In this document: piece after piece, positions 51,821-62,602 of the stretch | Layout of the letters: the number at the start of each line of letters is the position of its first letter | How positions within the stretch are numbered: the first letter of the stretch is position 1 | Program-made: the position numbers and the translations under genes | Source: Collinsella sp. | Lineage (GTDB): Bacteria; Actinomycetota; Coriobacteriia; Coriobacteriales; Coriobacteriaceae | Assembly (NCBI GenBank): GCA_019414565.1 | Contig: DXLU01000005.1 | Coordinates: forward strand, 1 to 64,000 | DNA: 64,000 bases | Direction: 5' to 3' | The notes under the pieces: model-generated | Seen by the model: the letters and a program-made list of their open reading frames with translations, nothing else | Database searches by the model: none | What the model was told of the DNA's origin: nothing

Positions 51821-52468
51821 ATGACCGTCACCTACGATGCGTCCCGTGTGACGCTTGTCGATCACCCGCTCGTCCAGCACAAGCTGTCGATCCTGCGCGA
51901 CAAAAACACCGGCACCAACCAGTTCCGCCAGCTCGTGCGCGAACTCGCGCTTTTTGACGGCTACGAGGCCATGCGCGACCTGCCTATGGAAGACGTCGAG
52001 GTCGAGACCCCCATCACTACCGCCACGTTCAAACAGCTTGCCGGCAAGAAACTCGCCATCGTGCCCATCCTGCGTGCGGGCCTTGGCATGGTCGACGGCA
52101 TCCTCGACCTGGTGCCCTCCGCTCGCGTGGGTCACATCGGCATGGAGCGCGACGAGGTCACCCACGAGCCGCACGAGTATTACTGCAAGATGCCCAAGGA
52201 TATCGACCAGCGCATCTGCCTGGTCGTCGACCCCATGCTTGCCACGGGCGGTTCGGCCGAGATGGCCATCAGCTACCTGCGCGAGCGCGGTGTCAAGGAC
52301 ATCCGCATGCTGTGCATCGTCGCGGCCCCCGAGGGCCTCAAGTCGCTGACCGAGAAGGACCCAGATGTGCATATCTATACCTGCGCCATCGACGACCATC
52401 TCAACGAGGCTGCCTACATCGTTCCCGGCCTCGGCGACGCCGGCGACCGCATCTACGGCACGCTCTAG
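51821..52468 (+). CDS. upp: Uracil phosphoribosyltransferase
   Basis: A 215-residue type I phosphoribosyltransferase of pyrimidine salvage, converting uracil and PRPP to UMP. VDPMLATGGSA is the PRPP-binding loop, and the C-terminal PGLGDAGDRIYGT is the uracil-binding signature. The ATG at 51821 follows GAAAGGGG; the longer in-frame start is not supported. Confidence 0.96.
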   Translation: MTVTYDASRVTLVDHPLVQHKLSILRDKNTGTNQFRQLVRELALFDGYEAMRDLPMEDVEVETPITTATFKQLAGKKLAIVPILRAGLGMVDGILDLVPSARVGHIGMERDEVTHEPHEYYCKMPKDIDQRICLVVDPMLATGGSAEMAISYLRERGVKDIRMLCIVAAPEGLKSLTEKDPDVHIYTCAIDDHLNEAAYIVPGLGDAGDRIYGTL

Positions 52469-52509
52469 TCGCTGGGCTAAACGGCCGCGGCTGCAAATAC
52501 GAAGAAACG

Positions 52510-52544
52510 GTGCGCGCGGACGAACAAAAGGCGACCGCGCGCAC
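52510..52544. terminator. Hairpin after upp
   Basis: 10-bp GC-rich stem (52510-52519 with 52535-52544, GTGCGCGCGG). No U-tract follows, so terminator activity is only likely. Confidence 0.45.
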
Positions 52545-52659
52545 TCCTGTTAACGGACGTTTTGCCCTGCAGGGTTCGAGAAAAACGTATTACCGTACCT
52601 GCGGCATAAAGAAGGTCTTAAGAAAACGAACAGGTGCGTATTAACCGATGCTTTTTCGG

Positions 52660-52687
52660 TTGTACTTTAGCGATTGGCTCGTACAAT
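52660..52687 (+). promoter_or_regulatory. Candidate promoter of the ATP synthase operon
   Basis: TTGTAC (52660-52665) and TACAAT (52682-52687) are 16 bases apart, upstream of atpI and in an otherwise gene-free 280-base gap. Confidence 0.5.
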
Positions 52688-52748
52688 AGTCACCAATGTT
52701 TGGCGGGAACTGTTCTGTGAAGCGTTAAAAAGGAAAGTGAGGACGCCA

Positions 52749-53060
52749 GTGTTTCAGATAGCCGATCTGCTCGCTATCGTTGCAGGCGCCATCGCGGGCG
52801 CAATTGCCTTCCTTCCCTTTGTCTTTACGCTCAAGCCGGTTCTTGACGATAAACAGAATGCGGACATGCTCAGGGGTATGGTGAGTCTGGCGGTCTCGGC
52901 AATCGCCCTGCTCGTCTTTACCTTGGTTGTGTTTGTGTTGTTCGGAGAGGCATTTCGCATGTTCCTCCTGGGCGAGGCGATCGGCTTCGTGGCCTTTATG
53001 GCCGCCTGCGCGGTTCGTGTCGCCAAGGCGCTGCGAGATCCTCATGAGGTCGAAAGGTAA
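52749..53060 (+). CDS. atpI: ATP synthase protein I-like
   Basis: A 103-residue hydrophobic protein at the head of the atp operon with about three to four membrane helices, matching AtpI in size and place. AtpI assists c-ring assembly. The sequence is poorly conserved, so the assignment rests mainly on position. The GTG at 52749 is chosen because GTGAGG lies 6 bases before it. atpB starts 3 bases after its stop. Confidence 0.72.
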   Translation: MFQIADLLAIVAGAIAGAIAFLPFVFTLKPVLDDKQNADMLRGMVSLAVSAIALLVFTLVVFVLFGEAFRMFLLGEAIGFVAFMAACAVRVAKALRDPHEVER

Positions 53061-53063
53061 GTC

Positions 53064-53867
53064 GTGGAAATTTTTGAAAAGCTGCCTGATGAGATTAATC
53101 ATCTGGTCAGCGAGTTCAGCTCCACCCCTGTCGTGGGCGATCTGAGCTGCGGCATCACGCAGTACTCGTTTTGGCTGATCGTCTCCACGATCGTGCTCCT
53201 GATCGTCCTGGCCGTGTTCAAGAAGAAGCAGACCCTGGTCCCCAAGGGCTTCTTCGTCAACGGTTTCGAGTACATCATCGAGTACGTCGAGAACGATATC
53301 GGCAAGGGCGTCGTGGGTGAGAACTGGAAGAAGCACTTCCCGTTCCTGTGCTCGCTTTTCCTGTTCATCCTGATCAACAACATGATCGGCCTGATCCCGG
53401 GAATGAAGCCCGGCACCGGCGCAATCGGCTCCACCGCCGCACTCGCCATTTTCGCCTTCGTGTACTTCATCTACTACGGATGCAAGGCTCACGGCGTGAT
53501 CGGCTACATCAAGAGCCTCGCCCCGCAGGGCGTGAGCTTCCCGATGAACGTGCTCGTGTGGGTCGTCGAGCTTTTCTCGACCTTCCTGCGCCTCATCACG
53601 CTCGCCGTCCGTCTGTTCTGCAACATGTTCGCAGGACACGTGGTCATGGGCTCGTTCGCCATCATGGCGAGCATGTTCATGCAGCCGCTGCTTCAGCAGG
53701 TTTCCGCGGCGCACGCCGTCGGCGCCCTGCCTTCGCTGGCCTGGCTTGCCATCCTCATCCTGATCTATGCGATCGAGCTTGTGGTCGGCGCTATCCAGGC
53801 TTACGTCTTCACGGTCCTTACCGCCGTGTATGTCTCTGAGGCAGAGGAGGTCGCGGAGGAGGAGTAG
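53064..53867 (+). CDS. atpB: F0F1 ATP synthase subunit a
   Basis: A 267-residue membrane subunit of the proton channel. The conserved region LRLITLAVRLFCNMFAGHVV carries the essential Arg facing the c-ring, and a late helix has the ELVVGAIQAYVF sequence. The start is a GTG behind GAAAGGTAAG. It forms the proton half-channels with the c-ring. Confidence 0.95.
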   Translation: MEIFEKLPDEINHLVSEFSSTPVVGDLSCGITQYSFWLIVSTIVLLIVLAVFKKKQTLVPKGFFVNGFEYIIEYVENDIGKGVVGENWKKHFPFLCSLFLFILINNMIGLIPGMKPGTGAIGSTAALAIFAFVYFIYYGCKAHGVIGYIKSLAPQGVSFPMNVLVWVVELFSTFLRLITLAVRLFCNMFAGHVVMGSFAIMASMFMQPLLQQVSAAHAVGALPSLAWLAILILIYAIELVVGAIQAYVFTVLTAVYVSEAEEVAEEE

Positions 53868-53991
53868 GCTTCCGTTCGCGTCTTCAAGGTAAGGCAATTC
53901 GTTAAACCGCCGGTGCCCGTACCCATGGAGCCCGGCAGTTATAAAAAGGTTATCCTGCGTGAAATAAGACACGCACGACAAAGGAGGAATC

Positions 53992-54186
53992 GTGGGAGTT
54001 ATCGGTTACGGTCTCGGTGTTATCGGCGCTGGTCTTGCTATCGGCCTGTCTGCTCTGGGTGCTACGGGTGCTATGGCCCGTCAGCCTGAGGTCCAGGGCC
54101 GCGTGTTCACCGTCTTCATCATGGGCTCCGCCTTCGGCGAGGCTCTGGCTCTGATCGGCTTCGTTGTCGCGCTGATCGTTAAATAG
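53992..54186 (+). CDS. atpE: F0F1 ATP synthase subunit c
   Basis: A 64-residue hairpin of two membrane helices that forms the rotor ring. The loop ARQPE is at residues 29-33 and the ion-binding glutamate is Glu50 (GEALALIGF). The residues around it look proton-type rather than the sodium-type Gln/Glu-Ser set. The first helix is about 11 residues shorter than in the E. coli protein (79 residues). A perfect AAAGGAGG precedes the GTG start, so the short form seems real. Confidence 0.93.
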   Translation: MGVIGYGLGVIGAGLAIGLSALGATGAMARQPEVQGRVFTVFIMGSAFGEALALIGFVVALIVK

Positions 54187-54201
54187 CACGGAGCGTCAAG
54201 T

Positions 54202-54804
54202 ATGAATCTTTCATCCCAGAAGAGCGCGATCGCACTCTCCGCGTCCGCGGCCGCGCTGCTCATGCCGGTTTCCGCGTTCGCCGAGGACGGCGCTGCCGGT
54301 GCGGACATCCTCATCCCTAAGATGGCGGAGTTCATCCCGGCGCTTATCGCCTTCCTGATCATCTGGATCGTGCTGGCCAAGGTCGCCCTGCCGGGCATCA
54401 TGAAAACCATGGAGGAGCGCGGCAAGAAGATCGAGGAGAGCCTCGACGAGGCCGAGAAGACCAAGCAGGAGGCTATCGCCAAGCGCGCTGAGTCCGACTC
54501 GATCGTCACCGACGCCCGTCGTCAGGCTGCCGACATCGTTCTCGAGGCCCGTAAGGACGCCGAGTCCGAGCGCGCCCGTATCATCGAGGCTGCTCACAAG
54601 GAGGCCGAGGAGATCATCGCCAAGGCCCATACGACCGTCGAGGACGAGCGCAAGTCCATTTACGCCGGTGCCGCGAGCTCCATCGCCGACCTGTCCGTTG
54701 CCGTCGCCACCAAGATCGTGGGCGAGGCACTCGAGGACGATGCCGAGCAGAAGAAGCTCATCGAGCGCTACATCCAGGAAGCAGGTAGCCTGAATGCCGA
54801 CTAG
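54202..54804 (+). CDS. atpF: F0F1 ATP synthase subunit b
   Basis: A 200-residue stator subunit. The membrane helix (about 44-64) is followed by a long charged coiled coil (KTMEERGKKIEESLDEAEKT and onward). Residues 8-27 form an additional hydrophobic stretch ending in AFA before acidic residues, which looks like a cleavable signal peptide. Ordinary bacterial b subunits start directly with the membrane anchor. It overlaps atpH by 11 bases. Confidence 0.94.
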   Translation: MNLSSQKSAIALSASAAALLMPVSAFAEDGAAGADILIPKMAEFIPALIAFLIIWIVLAKVALPGIMKTMEERGKKIEESLDEAEKTKQEAIAKRAESDSIVTDARRQAADIVLEARKDAESERARIIEAAHKEAEEIIAKAHTTVEDERKSIYAGAASSIADLSVAVATKIVGEALEDDAEQKKLIERYIQEAGSLNAD

Positions 54805-55270
54805 CCGCTATCAGGACAAGGTGCTCGAGACCTACGCGCGCTCCCTTCTGGAAGCCGCTAAGGCCGAGAACCATGTGTTCGAGGACCTCGAGATGATCGA
54901 GCGCCTGGCTAGCGCCAGCCCCGAGATCATCGCCGTGCTCGACACCATGTCCAAGCGCGACCAGCTCGACCTTCTTCCCAAGGTGGCAGCTGCCTTTAAG
55001 TATGTTGCCGAGGAAGACGAGGATGTAGTGGGCGTGACCGTCACCACGGCGATCCCGCTCGACGACGAGCTGCGTCAAACCATCACTAAGAAATGCGAGC
55101 AGGACTTCGGCCGCAAGGTATTCCTTATCGAGCAGGTCGATCCGTCTATCGTGGGCGGCCTGGTGCTCGAGGCCCGCGGCGAGCGTCGTGATATTTCCGT
55201 CAAGACGCAGCTGCGCATCGCGCAGGAGACCCTCGCAAACTCTGCTAATTCGTACGGAGGTGAAGCCTAA
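54794..55270 (+). CDS. atpH: F0F1 ATP synthase subunit delta
   Basis: A 158-residue subunit linking the b stalk to the F1 head, with the delta/OSCP pattern: a helical N-terminal domain (ARSLLEAAKAE) and the C-terminal VDPSIVGGLVLEARGERRDI signature. It overlaps atpF upstream, and its stop codon shares a base with the atpA start (TAATG), so translation is coupled. Confidence 0.95.
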   Translation: MPTSRYQDKVLETYARSLLEAAKAENHVFEDLEMIERLASASPEIIAVLDTMSKRDQLDLLPKVAAAFKYVAEEDEDVVGVTVTTAIPLDDELRQTITKKCEQDFGRKVFLIEQVDPSIVGGLVLEARGERRDISVKTQLRIAQETLANSANSYGGEA

Positions 55271-56868
55271 TGTCCGAAACCCTCAATGCCCAGGATATCG
55301 CCAAGAAACTGCAGGAGCAGCTCACGAGCCTCTCCGCGACGGTCGATACGCATGAGGTTTCAACGGTCGACGAGGTAGGCGACGGCATCGCGCGCGTCTC
55401 CGGCCTCAAGAGCGCCATGGCAGGCGAGCTTCTGGAGTTCAAGAGCTCCGATACCGGTGAGACCGTCTTTGGCCTTGCCCAGAACCTTGACCGTGACGAG
55501 GTCGGCGCCGTTCTGTTCGGTGCCGTCGACTCCATCAAGGAAGGCGACGAGTGCCGCACCACTGGCCGCATTATGGATATCCCCGTGAGCCGTGCCATGC
55601 TCGGCCGCGTCGTCAATCCGCTCGGCCAGCCCATCGACGGCCTGGGCGACATCGTCGCCACGCACCGTCGCCCCATCGAGTTCAAGGCTCCCGGCGTCAT
55701 CGATCGTACCCCGGTGTGCGAGCCGGTTCAGACCGGTCTGCTCGCTATCGACTCCATGGTGCCTATTGGCCGCGGTCAGCGTGAGCTCATCATCGGCGAC
55801 CGTAAGACCGGTAAGACCGCCATCGCCATCGACGCTATCCTCAACCAGCGCGGCAAGGGCATGGTCTGCATCTATGTCGCCATCGGCCAGAAGGCCTCCA
55901 CGGTTGCCAACATCCGCGAGACCCTCGCTCAGCACGGTGCGCTCGACTACACCATCATCGTTTCGGCCACCGCTGCCGATTCCGCCCCTATGCAGTACAT
56001 CGCGCCTATGGCCGGTGCCGCTATCGGCGAGTTCTTCATGTACAACGGCGAGGACGGCAAGCCCGCCAGCGAGACCAACCCCGGCGGCCACGTGCTCGTC
56101 ATCTACGACGACCTGTCCAAGCAGGCTGTGGCCTACCGTCAGATGTCGCTGACGCTGCATCGTCCGCCCGGACGCGAGGCCTATCCTGGCGACATCTTCT
56201 ACCTGCACTCTCGTCTGCTCGAGCGTGCCGTCAAGATGTCCAAGAAGAACGGTTACGGCTCCATGACGGCACTGCCGATCATCGAGACCCAGGACGGCGA
56301 CGTCTCGGCCTACATTCCGACCAACGTCATTTCCATTACCGATGGTCAGATTTACCTGCAGTCCGAGCTCTTCTTCCAGGGTCAGCGCCCGGCAGTCGAC
56401 GTGGGCATCTCCGTGTCCCGCGTCGGTGGCGATGCGCAGACCAAGGCCATGAAGCAGGTCGCCGGCAACCTCCGTCTGGACCTCGCTTCCTATCAGGAGC
56501 TCGCTGGCTTTACGCAGTTCGGCTCCGACCTCGACGAGGCTACTCAGAAGCAGCTGACCCATGGTGCTCGCATGACCGAGCTCCTGAAGCAGCCGCGTTA
56601 CAAGCCGTTTGAGGTTGGCGAGCAGATCGTTACGCTGTTCGCTGGCAACGAGGGCTTCCTGGATGACCTGGAGATCGCCGACGTGCTGCCCTTCCGTGCC
56701 GAGCTCATCGAGTACATGGACAATGGCTTTGGTTCGCTGCTCGACAAGGTTCGCGCCAAGAAGATCGATGATGACACCAAGGCTGAGCTCTTGCGCGTCA
56801 TCGGCGACTTCAAGCAGCAGTTCATGGCCAAGCACCATTCGGATGTTTCTGGATCAGAGGAGAACTAA
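55270..56868 (+). CDS. atpA: F0F1 ATP synthase subunit alpha
   Basis: A 532-residue non-catalytic nucleotide-binding subunit of F1. The P-loop is GDRKTGKT near residue 173, and the late motif PAVDVGISVSRVGG is the family signature. It follows CGGAGGTGAAG. Confidence 0.97.
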   Translation: MSETLNAQDIAKKLQEQLTSLSATVDTHEVSTVDEVGDGIARVSGLKSAMAGELLEFKSSDTGETVFGLAQNLDRDEVGAVLFGAVDSIKEGDECRTTGRIMDIPVSRAMLGRVVNPLGQPIDGLGDIVATHRRPIEFKAPGVIDRTPVCEPVQTGLLAIDSMVPIGRGQRELIIGDRKTGKTAIAIDAILNQRGKGMVCIYVAIGQKASTVANIRETLAQHGALDYTIIVSATAADSAPMQYIAPMAGAAIGEFFMYNGEDGKPASETNPGGHVLVIYDDLSKQAVAYRQMSLTLHRPPGREAYPGDIFYLHSRLLERAVKMSKKNGYGSMTALPIIETQDGDVSAYIPTNVISITDGQIYLQSELFFQGQRPAVDVGISVSRVGGDAQTKAMKQVAGNLRLDLASYQELAGFTQFGSDLDEATQKQLTHGARMTELLKQPRYKPFEVGEQIVTLFAGNEGFLDDLEIADVLPFRAELIEYMDNGFGSLLDKVRAKKIDDDTKAELLRVIGDFKQQFMAKHHSDVSGSEEN

Positions 56869-56873
56869 GCCCC

Positions 56874-57781
56874 ATGGCCAACCTTCGCGACATTAAGAAG
56901 CGAATCTCCTCGGTTACCACGACCAAGCAGATCACGCGCACGATGGAGATGGTCTCTACGGCCAAGATCCGTCGTGCCCTCGATCGCTCCAAGCAGGCCG
57001 AGCCCTATAAGGAGGCGCTGACCGACGTCATGTTGACGGTCGCCGGCGACGCCTCCTGTTCGGGCACCGATCCCATGCTGCAGAAGCATGAGAGCGTTAA
57101 GCGTGGCCTGATTGTCGTCATTGCTTCGGACCGCGGCCTTGCCGGCGGTTTCAATACGACGGTGGAGCGCACGGCCGAAAAGCTCGCCGCTTCTTGGGCG
57201 AACGATGGCATCGAGTGCGAGATCATCGCGTGCGGGCGTAAGCCGGCCACGTATTTCCGTGACCGCGCAAACGTTGTCATGCACTTTGAGGGCAACTCCT
57301 CTGAGCCCGATTTCAATCAGGCCCGCATGATCTCCTCTCATATCTGCGATGCGTATCGTGCCGGTGAGCTTGACCGTGTCGAGCTTGTCTACCACCACGC
57401 CAAGAACCGCGTGGATCAGGAGCTTCGCGTCGAGCATCTGTTGCCGCTCGACCCCGAGATGATCGCTATGGCCCACGGTCCGCGTAAGAACGAGACCGAC
57501 GCCCCTAAGCGCATCTCGTCCACGTTCGAGTTCGTGCCCTCTCCCGAGCATGTTCTCGGCAAGCTTGTGCCGTCTTATATCCTGACGGTCATCTACCAGG
57601 CCCTGATTGATTCGGCGGCTGCCGAGCAGGGTGCACGCCGCAAGGCCATGCACTCCGCGACGGAAAACGCCACCGCGATCATCTCGACCCTTACCCGCAC
57701 GTATAGTCGCGTGCGCCAGGCTTCGATCACGACCGAGATTAACGAGATCGTCGGCGGAGCCTCAGCATTGGAGGAACAGTA

Positions 57782-57782
<1 letters not shown>
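56874..57782 (+). CDS. atpG: F0F1 ATP synthase subunit gamma
   Basis: A 302-residue central-shaft subunit. The N-terminal coiled coil (LRDIKKRISSVTTTKQITRT, then MEMVSTAKIRRA) and the C-terminal TRTYSRVRQASITTEINEIV helix match the family. It starts 5 bases after atpA, and its stop overlaps the atpD start. Confidence 0.96.
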
Positions 57783-59236
<1,454 letters not shown>

Positions 59237-59239
59237 GTT

Positions 59240-59632
59240 ATGCGTATCCGCATCGTGTGCCCCGTGAGCTGCGCCTATGAGGGCGACGCTGCGTTTGTGT
59301 CGATTCCGTCCACGGATGGCGAGTTTGGCGTCCTGCCTGCTCACTCCAGCGAGATCTGCACGATCGACCGCGGTTACGTTCGCGTTTCCGATAAGGCCAT
59401 GGGCACTGTCGACCACACGTTTGCCGTGGCCGGCGGCTATGCCCAGGTTGCGGACGATGTCGTGACCGTTCTCGCCGAGCGCGCTTGCGATTTGGCGACC
59501 GTCGATGCCGACAAGCTTAAAGCTGATATTCAAGGTTTTGAAGAGAAGCTGGGTAATTTGTCGGAGGATGATGCACGCCGCGCCTACCTCTATAATGAAA
59601 TCGCATGGTGTAAGCTCAAGCTTGCCCAATAG
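59240..59632 (+). CDS. atpC: F0F1 ATP synthase subunit epsilon
   Basis: A 130-residue subunit of the rotor, with the N-terminal beta-sandwich (VSIPSTDGEFGVLPAHSSE) and a C-terminal helical hairpin that can regulate ATP hydrolysis. It is the last gene of the operon, 3 bases after atpD, and a terminator follows. Confidence 0.95.
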   Translation: MRIRIVCPVSCAYEGDAAFVSIPSTDGEFGVLPAHSSEICTIDRGYVRVSDKAMGTVDHTFAVAGGYAQVADDVVTVLAERACDLATVDADKLKADIQGFEEKLGNLSEDDARRAYLYNEIAWCKLKLAQ

Positions 59633-59668
59633 TCAAACGATTTAGCGTTCGACCATTTGCGAACACAT

Positions 59669-59707
59669 CATGCCCGGGATGGCCCAGCCACCCCGGGCAT
59701 GCTTTTT
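59669..59707 (+). terminator. Terminator of the ATP synthase operon
   Basis: 10-bp stem (59669-59678 with 59692-59701, CATGCCCGGG) followed by CTTTTT. It overlaps the upstream region of murA, so some readthrough into murA is possible. Confidence 0.85.
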
Positions 59708-59720
59708 GAAAGGGTAGACC

Positions 59721-61004
59721 TTGGATATTATCCGCGTTGAGGGTGGCCACGCCATCGGAGGCTCCGTGCCCGTCTCGGGCGCCAAGAACTCCGCGCTCAA
59801 ACTCATGGCGGCAACGCTTCTGGCGCCGGGCAAGACGACGCTGCAGAACGTGCCCGATATTTCCGATGTCCACGTGATGGGCAAGGTGCTCAAGGGCATG
59901 GGCGCTACGATCGATGTTCTCGACGAGCACACGCTCGAGATTGATACCTCTCAGGTCGATTCATGGGAGGCCCCCTACGAGCTCGTTGCCAAGATGCGCG
60001 CTTCCACCGCCGTCATGGGACCCCTGCTGGGCCGCTTCCATCGCGCCAAAATTGCCATGCCGGGCGGCTGCAACCTGGGTGCTCGCAAGATCGATATGCA
60101 CATTCTTGGTCTTGAGGCCCTGGGCGTTGAGTTCGATACCGCCCACGGTTACATCAACGCTAATGCGCCCCAAGGTCTGCGCGGTACCACCGTCACGCTC
60201 GAGTTCGCCAGCGTCGGTGCGACCGAGAACCTCATCATGGCCTCTGTGCGCGCACAGGGCACCACGGTTATCGACAATGCCGCCCGCGAGCCCGAGATCG
60301 TCGATCTCGCTAACATGCTCAACGAGATGGGCGCCAAGATTGTTGGCGCCGGTACGCCCGTCGTGACGATCGAAGGCGTGGAAGAGCTCCATCCCGTTAC
60401 CCATCGCGTGGTGGGCGACCGCATCGAGGCCGGTACCTTTATCGTTGCCGGTGCGTTGATGGCCGACGATCGCGGTGTCGATGTCACGGGCTTTTGCCCC
60501 ATTCACTTGGGCATGGTGCTCAAGAAGATGGAGCTTATGGGTATCGACTGCGAGCGCGTCGAGGATGGCGTCCATGTGAACCGTGCCGACCGCATCAAGC
60601 CGGTCGACATCCAGACGCTTCCGTTCCCCGGTTTCCCGACCGACATGCAGGCGCAGATTATGGTGCTCTCCGCCCTTGCCGACGGCAGTTCCGTTATTAC
60701 CGAAAATATCTTCGAGAATCGCTTTATGTTTGCCTCTGAGCTGGTGCGCATGGGTGCCGACATTCGTATCGAGAGCCATCATGCCATGATTCATGGCGTC
60801 AAGGGCTTCTCGGGTGCACAGGTTACCTCGCCCGATCTGCGTGGCGGAGCGGCCCTCGTCGTAGCGGGCTTGATCGCCGACGGGACGACCGAGGTTTCGG
60901 CCATCCATCACATCAAGCGCGGCTACGAGCAGTTTGTCGAAAAGCTGCAGGCGCTCGGCGCGCATGTCGAGCATGCTACCGTCCCCGATCCCGTCATCTA
61001 CTAA
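59721..61004 (+). CDS. murA: UDP-N-acetylglucosamine 1-carboxyvinyltransferase
   Basis: A 427-residue enzyme that transfers enolpyruvate from PEP to UDP-GlcNAc, the first committed step of peptidoglycan synthesis. Lys22-Asn23 in SGAKNSALK and Cys117 in MPGGCNLGAR are the active-site residues; the cysteine is the fosfomycin target in the family. The start is a TTG, behind GAAAGGG, and gives the usual N-terminus MDIIRVEGG. The LytR-family gene follows 12 bases later. Confidence 0.96.
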   Translation: MDIIRVEGGHAIGGSVPVSGAKNSALKLMAATLLAPGKTTLQNVPDISDVHVMGKVLKGMGATIDVLDEHTLEIDTSQVDSWEAPYELVAKMRASTAVMGPLLGRFHRAKIAMPGGCNLGARKIDMHILGLEALGVEFDTAHGYINANAPQGLRGTTVTLEFASVGATENLIMASVRAQGTTVIDNAAREPEIVDLANMLNEMGAKIVGAGTPVVTIEGVEELHPVTHRVVGDRIEAGTFIVAGALMADDRGVDVTGFCPIHLGMVLKKMELMGIDCERVEDGVHVNRADRIKPVDIQTLPFPGFPTDMQAQIMVLSALADGSSVITENIFENRFMFASELVRMGADIRIESHHAMIHGVKGFSGAQVTSPDLRGGAALVVAGLIADGTTEVSAIHHIKRGYEQFVEKLQALGAHVEHATVPDPVIY

Positions 61005-61016
61005 TACAGGTTGCCT

Positions 61017-62252
61017 ATGTTTAATAAAAAGCCCCTCGCGGATACCACCGCCCGAAGACCCTCAACTGGTGCGCAGGCCAAGATCTACAGTCGCGATAAC
61101 GTGGCTCGCTATTCCGAGCGCGCTCGTCAACGTCGTCGTAGCCACACGATTCGTCACGTCGCGCTCATTGTCGTGCTTGGCGTGCTGCTGAGTGCCACTA
61201 CCGCTGCCGGCCTGTGGTTTGCCACCATTATGGGCAAGCTCGGCGATTCCAATGTCATTACCGACAATCTGCGTCGGGTTCTGGTTGACACCGATGAGGC
61301 AAAGGATCCGTTCTACGTGCTGCTTCTTGGCACCGACGGCCGTCCGGGCGAGGATACGTATCGTGCCGACTCGATTATCCTGGCACGCATCGACCCCACG
61401 CAAAAGCAGGCGACGCTCATTTCCGTTCCGCGCGACACCAAGGTCGAGTACAAGGGCGAGACCATGAAGATCAACGCCTGCCATACCGTTGGCGGCGCCG
61501 AGGCCATGGTCGAGGCGGTCAACGAGCTGTGCGGTGTTCAGATTTCCCACTATGCCGAGGTCAGCTTCGACGGTATGCAGGCGCTGATTGATTCGGTTGG
61601 CGGTATCGACATTAACGCAACCGATGATGTTGACGACCCCGAGCACCTGGATATTAAGATTACCGCTGGCCAGCAGCATATGGACGGTGCCACCGCCCTT
61701 ACCTATGCCCGCTGCCGCTACACCTATGCCGACGGCGATTACACGCGCATGCGCCACCAGCGTCAGGTGCTTGGCGCCCTTGCCAACCAGATTCTCAATA
61801 ACTTCGATGCCACGAAGATCTTTGGCCTGGTTAATTCGCTGTCCGATATGCTCGTAACCGATATGAGCGTTCAGGATATCGTGGCTACGGTCAACGCCAT
61901 GCGCGGTATGGATGTCGACGGTATCTACTCGGCCAACCTGCCCTCGTACGCCGACGACAGCACCATGATCGACGGTGTGAGCTACGTCTTTGTCTACGAG
62001 GACGAGCTCAAGGAAATGATGGAGCGCGTCGATGCCGGCAAGGACCCCAAGGGTCCCAACACCATGGGCCTTTCCGACGGTTCCAGCTCTACGATCGGCG
62101 ACCTGAACAACAACACGTCTGACGACTACGCAAATGGTACCGCAACCTCATCGGTCAGCTCTGACGATTCCGATGACTCAAGCGATTCGAGCGATTCGGA
62201 CTACTACGAAGAGCCCACCGGCGACGGCAACGGCTACGAGGCCAACTATTAG
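61017..62252 (+). CDS. LytR-CpsA-Psr family cell wall glycopolymer ligase
   Basis: A 411-residue membrane-anchored enzyme that attaches polyprenyl-linked glycopolymers to peptidoglycan. A basic cytoplasmic N-terminus (RQRRRSHTIR) precedes a membrane helix near 47-70. The LCP domain has FYVLLLGTDGRPGEDTYRAD, RADSIILARID with catalytic Arg/Asp, and SVPRDTKV. The last 60 residues are a Ser/Asp/Asn-rich tail (SDDSDDSSDSSDSDYYEE), probably a disordered wall-spanning segment. It follows murA closely. A structured repeat begins at its stop codon. Confidence 0.94.
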   Translation: MFNKKPLADTTARRPSTGAQAKIYSRDNVARYSERARQRRRSHTIRHVALIVVLGVLLSATTAAGLWFATIMGKLGDSNVITDNLRRVLVDTDEAKDPFYVLLLGTDGRPGEDTYRADSIILARIDPTQKQATLISVPRDTKVEYKGETMKINACHTVGGAEAMVEAVNELCGVQISHYAEVSFDGMQALIDSVGGIDINATDDVDDPEHLDIKITAGQQHMDGATALTYARCRYTYADGDYTRMRHQRQVLGALANQILNNFDATKIFGLVNSLSDMLVTDMSVQDIVATVNAMRGMDVDGIYSANLPSYADDSTMIDGVSYVFVYEDELKEMMERVDAGKDPKGPNTMGLSDGSSSTIGDLNNNTSDDYANGTATSSVSSDDSDDSSDSSDSDYYEEPTGDGNGYEANY

Positions 62253-62403
62253 AGTTACGCGGGCTTACCAGCCCGCGTAACGGCTCGACGCTGCGCGCCG
62301 CCCAGAGCGACAATTTGTCATTCAAAAGGCAGGGCATGACCAGAAGGTCAATGCCCTGCCTTTTTCATGCCAACTTGTTCGCTCTGGACGTCGCTCGCTG
62401 ACG
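62253..62403 (+). other. Structured post-stop element, copy D
   Basis: It begins right after the LytR-family stop codon. Hairpin 1 is GTTACGCGGGCT/AGCCCGCGTAAC with loop TACC. CGACGCTGC lies at 62286-62294. Stem 2 is as in copy B with two changed pairs (CAGAGCGACAA with TTGTTCGCTCTG). The inner hairpin GGCAGGGCAT/ATGCCCTGCC is followed by TTTTT, so this copy contains a complete terminator. Confidence 0.85.
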
Positions 62404-62449
62404 TTGATTCAACCAGCGATGTCGTCACTTGCAGTTGGGTAGTCCACTT

Positions 62450-62501
62450 GGCACTTGGGGACGTTCCTTATGTGCCGGCAGTTTGGGACACTCCTTGCGT
62501 T
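62450..62501. repeat. GGGACGTTC-type repeat
   Basis: Closely matches 29238-29290, with few substitutions over about 52 bases. It lies in the gene-free gap between the LytR-family gene and the convergent pepT. Confidence 0.75.
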
Positions 62502-62538
62502 AAGAGGCTGGCGTGCGTCAACCTGTTCTCGTTGCAGC

Positions 62539-62576
62539 AAAAAATCGCCCCGTTCTCGGTTGAGGACGGGGCGATT
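62539..62576 (-). terminator. Terminator of pepT
   Basis: 11-bp stem (62543-62553 with 62566-62576, AATCGCCCCGT). On the minus strand it is followed by a run of six T. Confidence 0.88.
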
Positions 62577-62602
62577 CGTCTTTCGGACTTGTGCAGCCAG
62601 GC

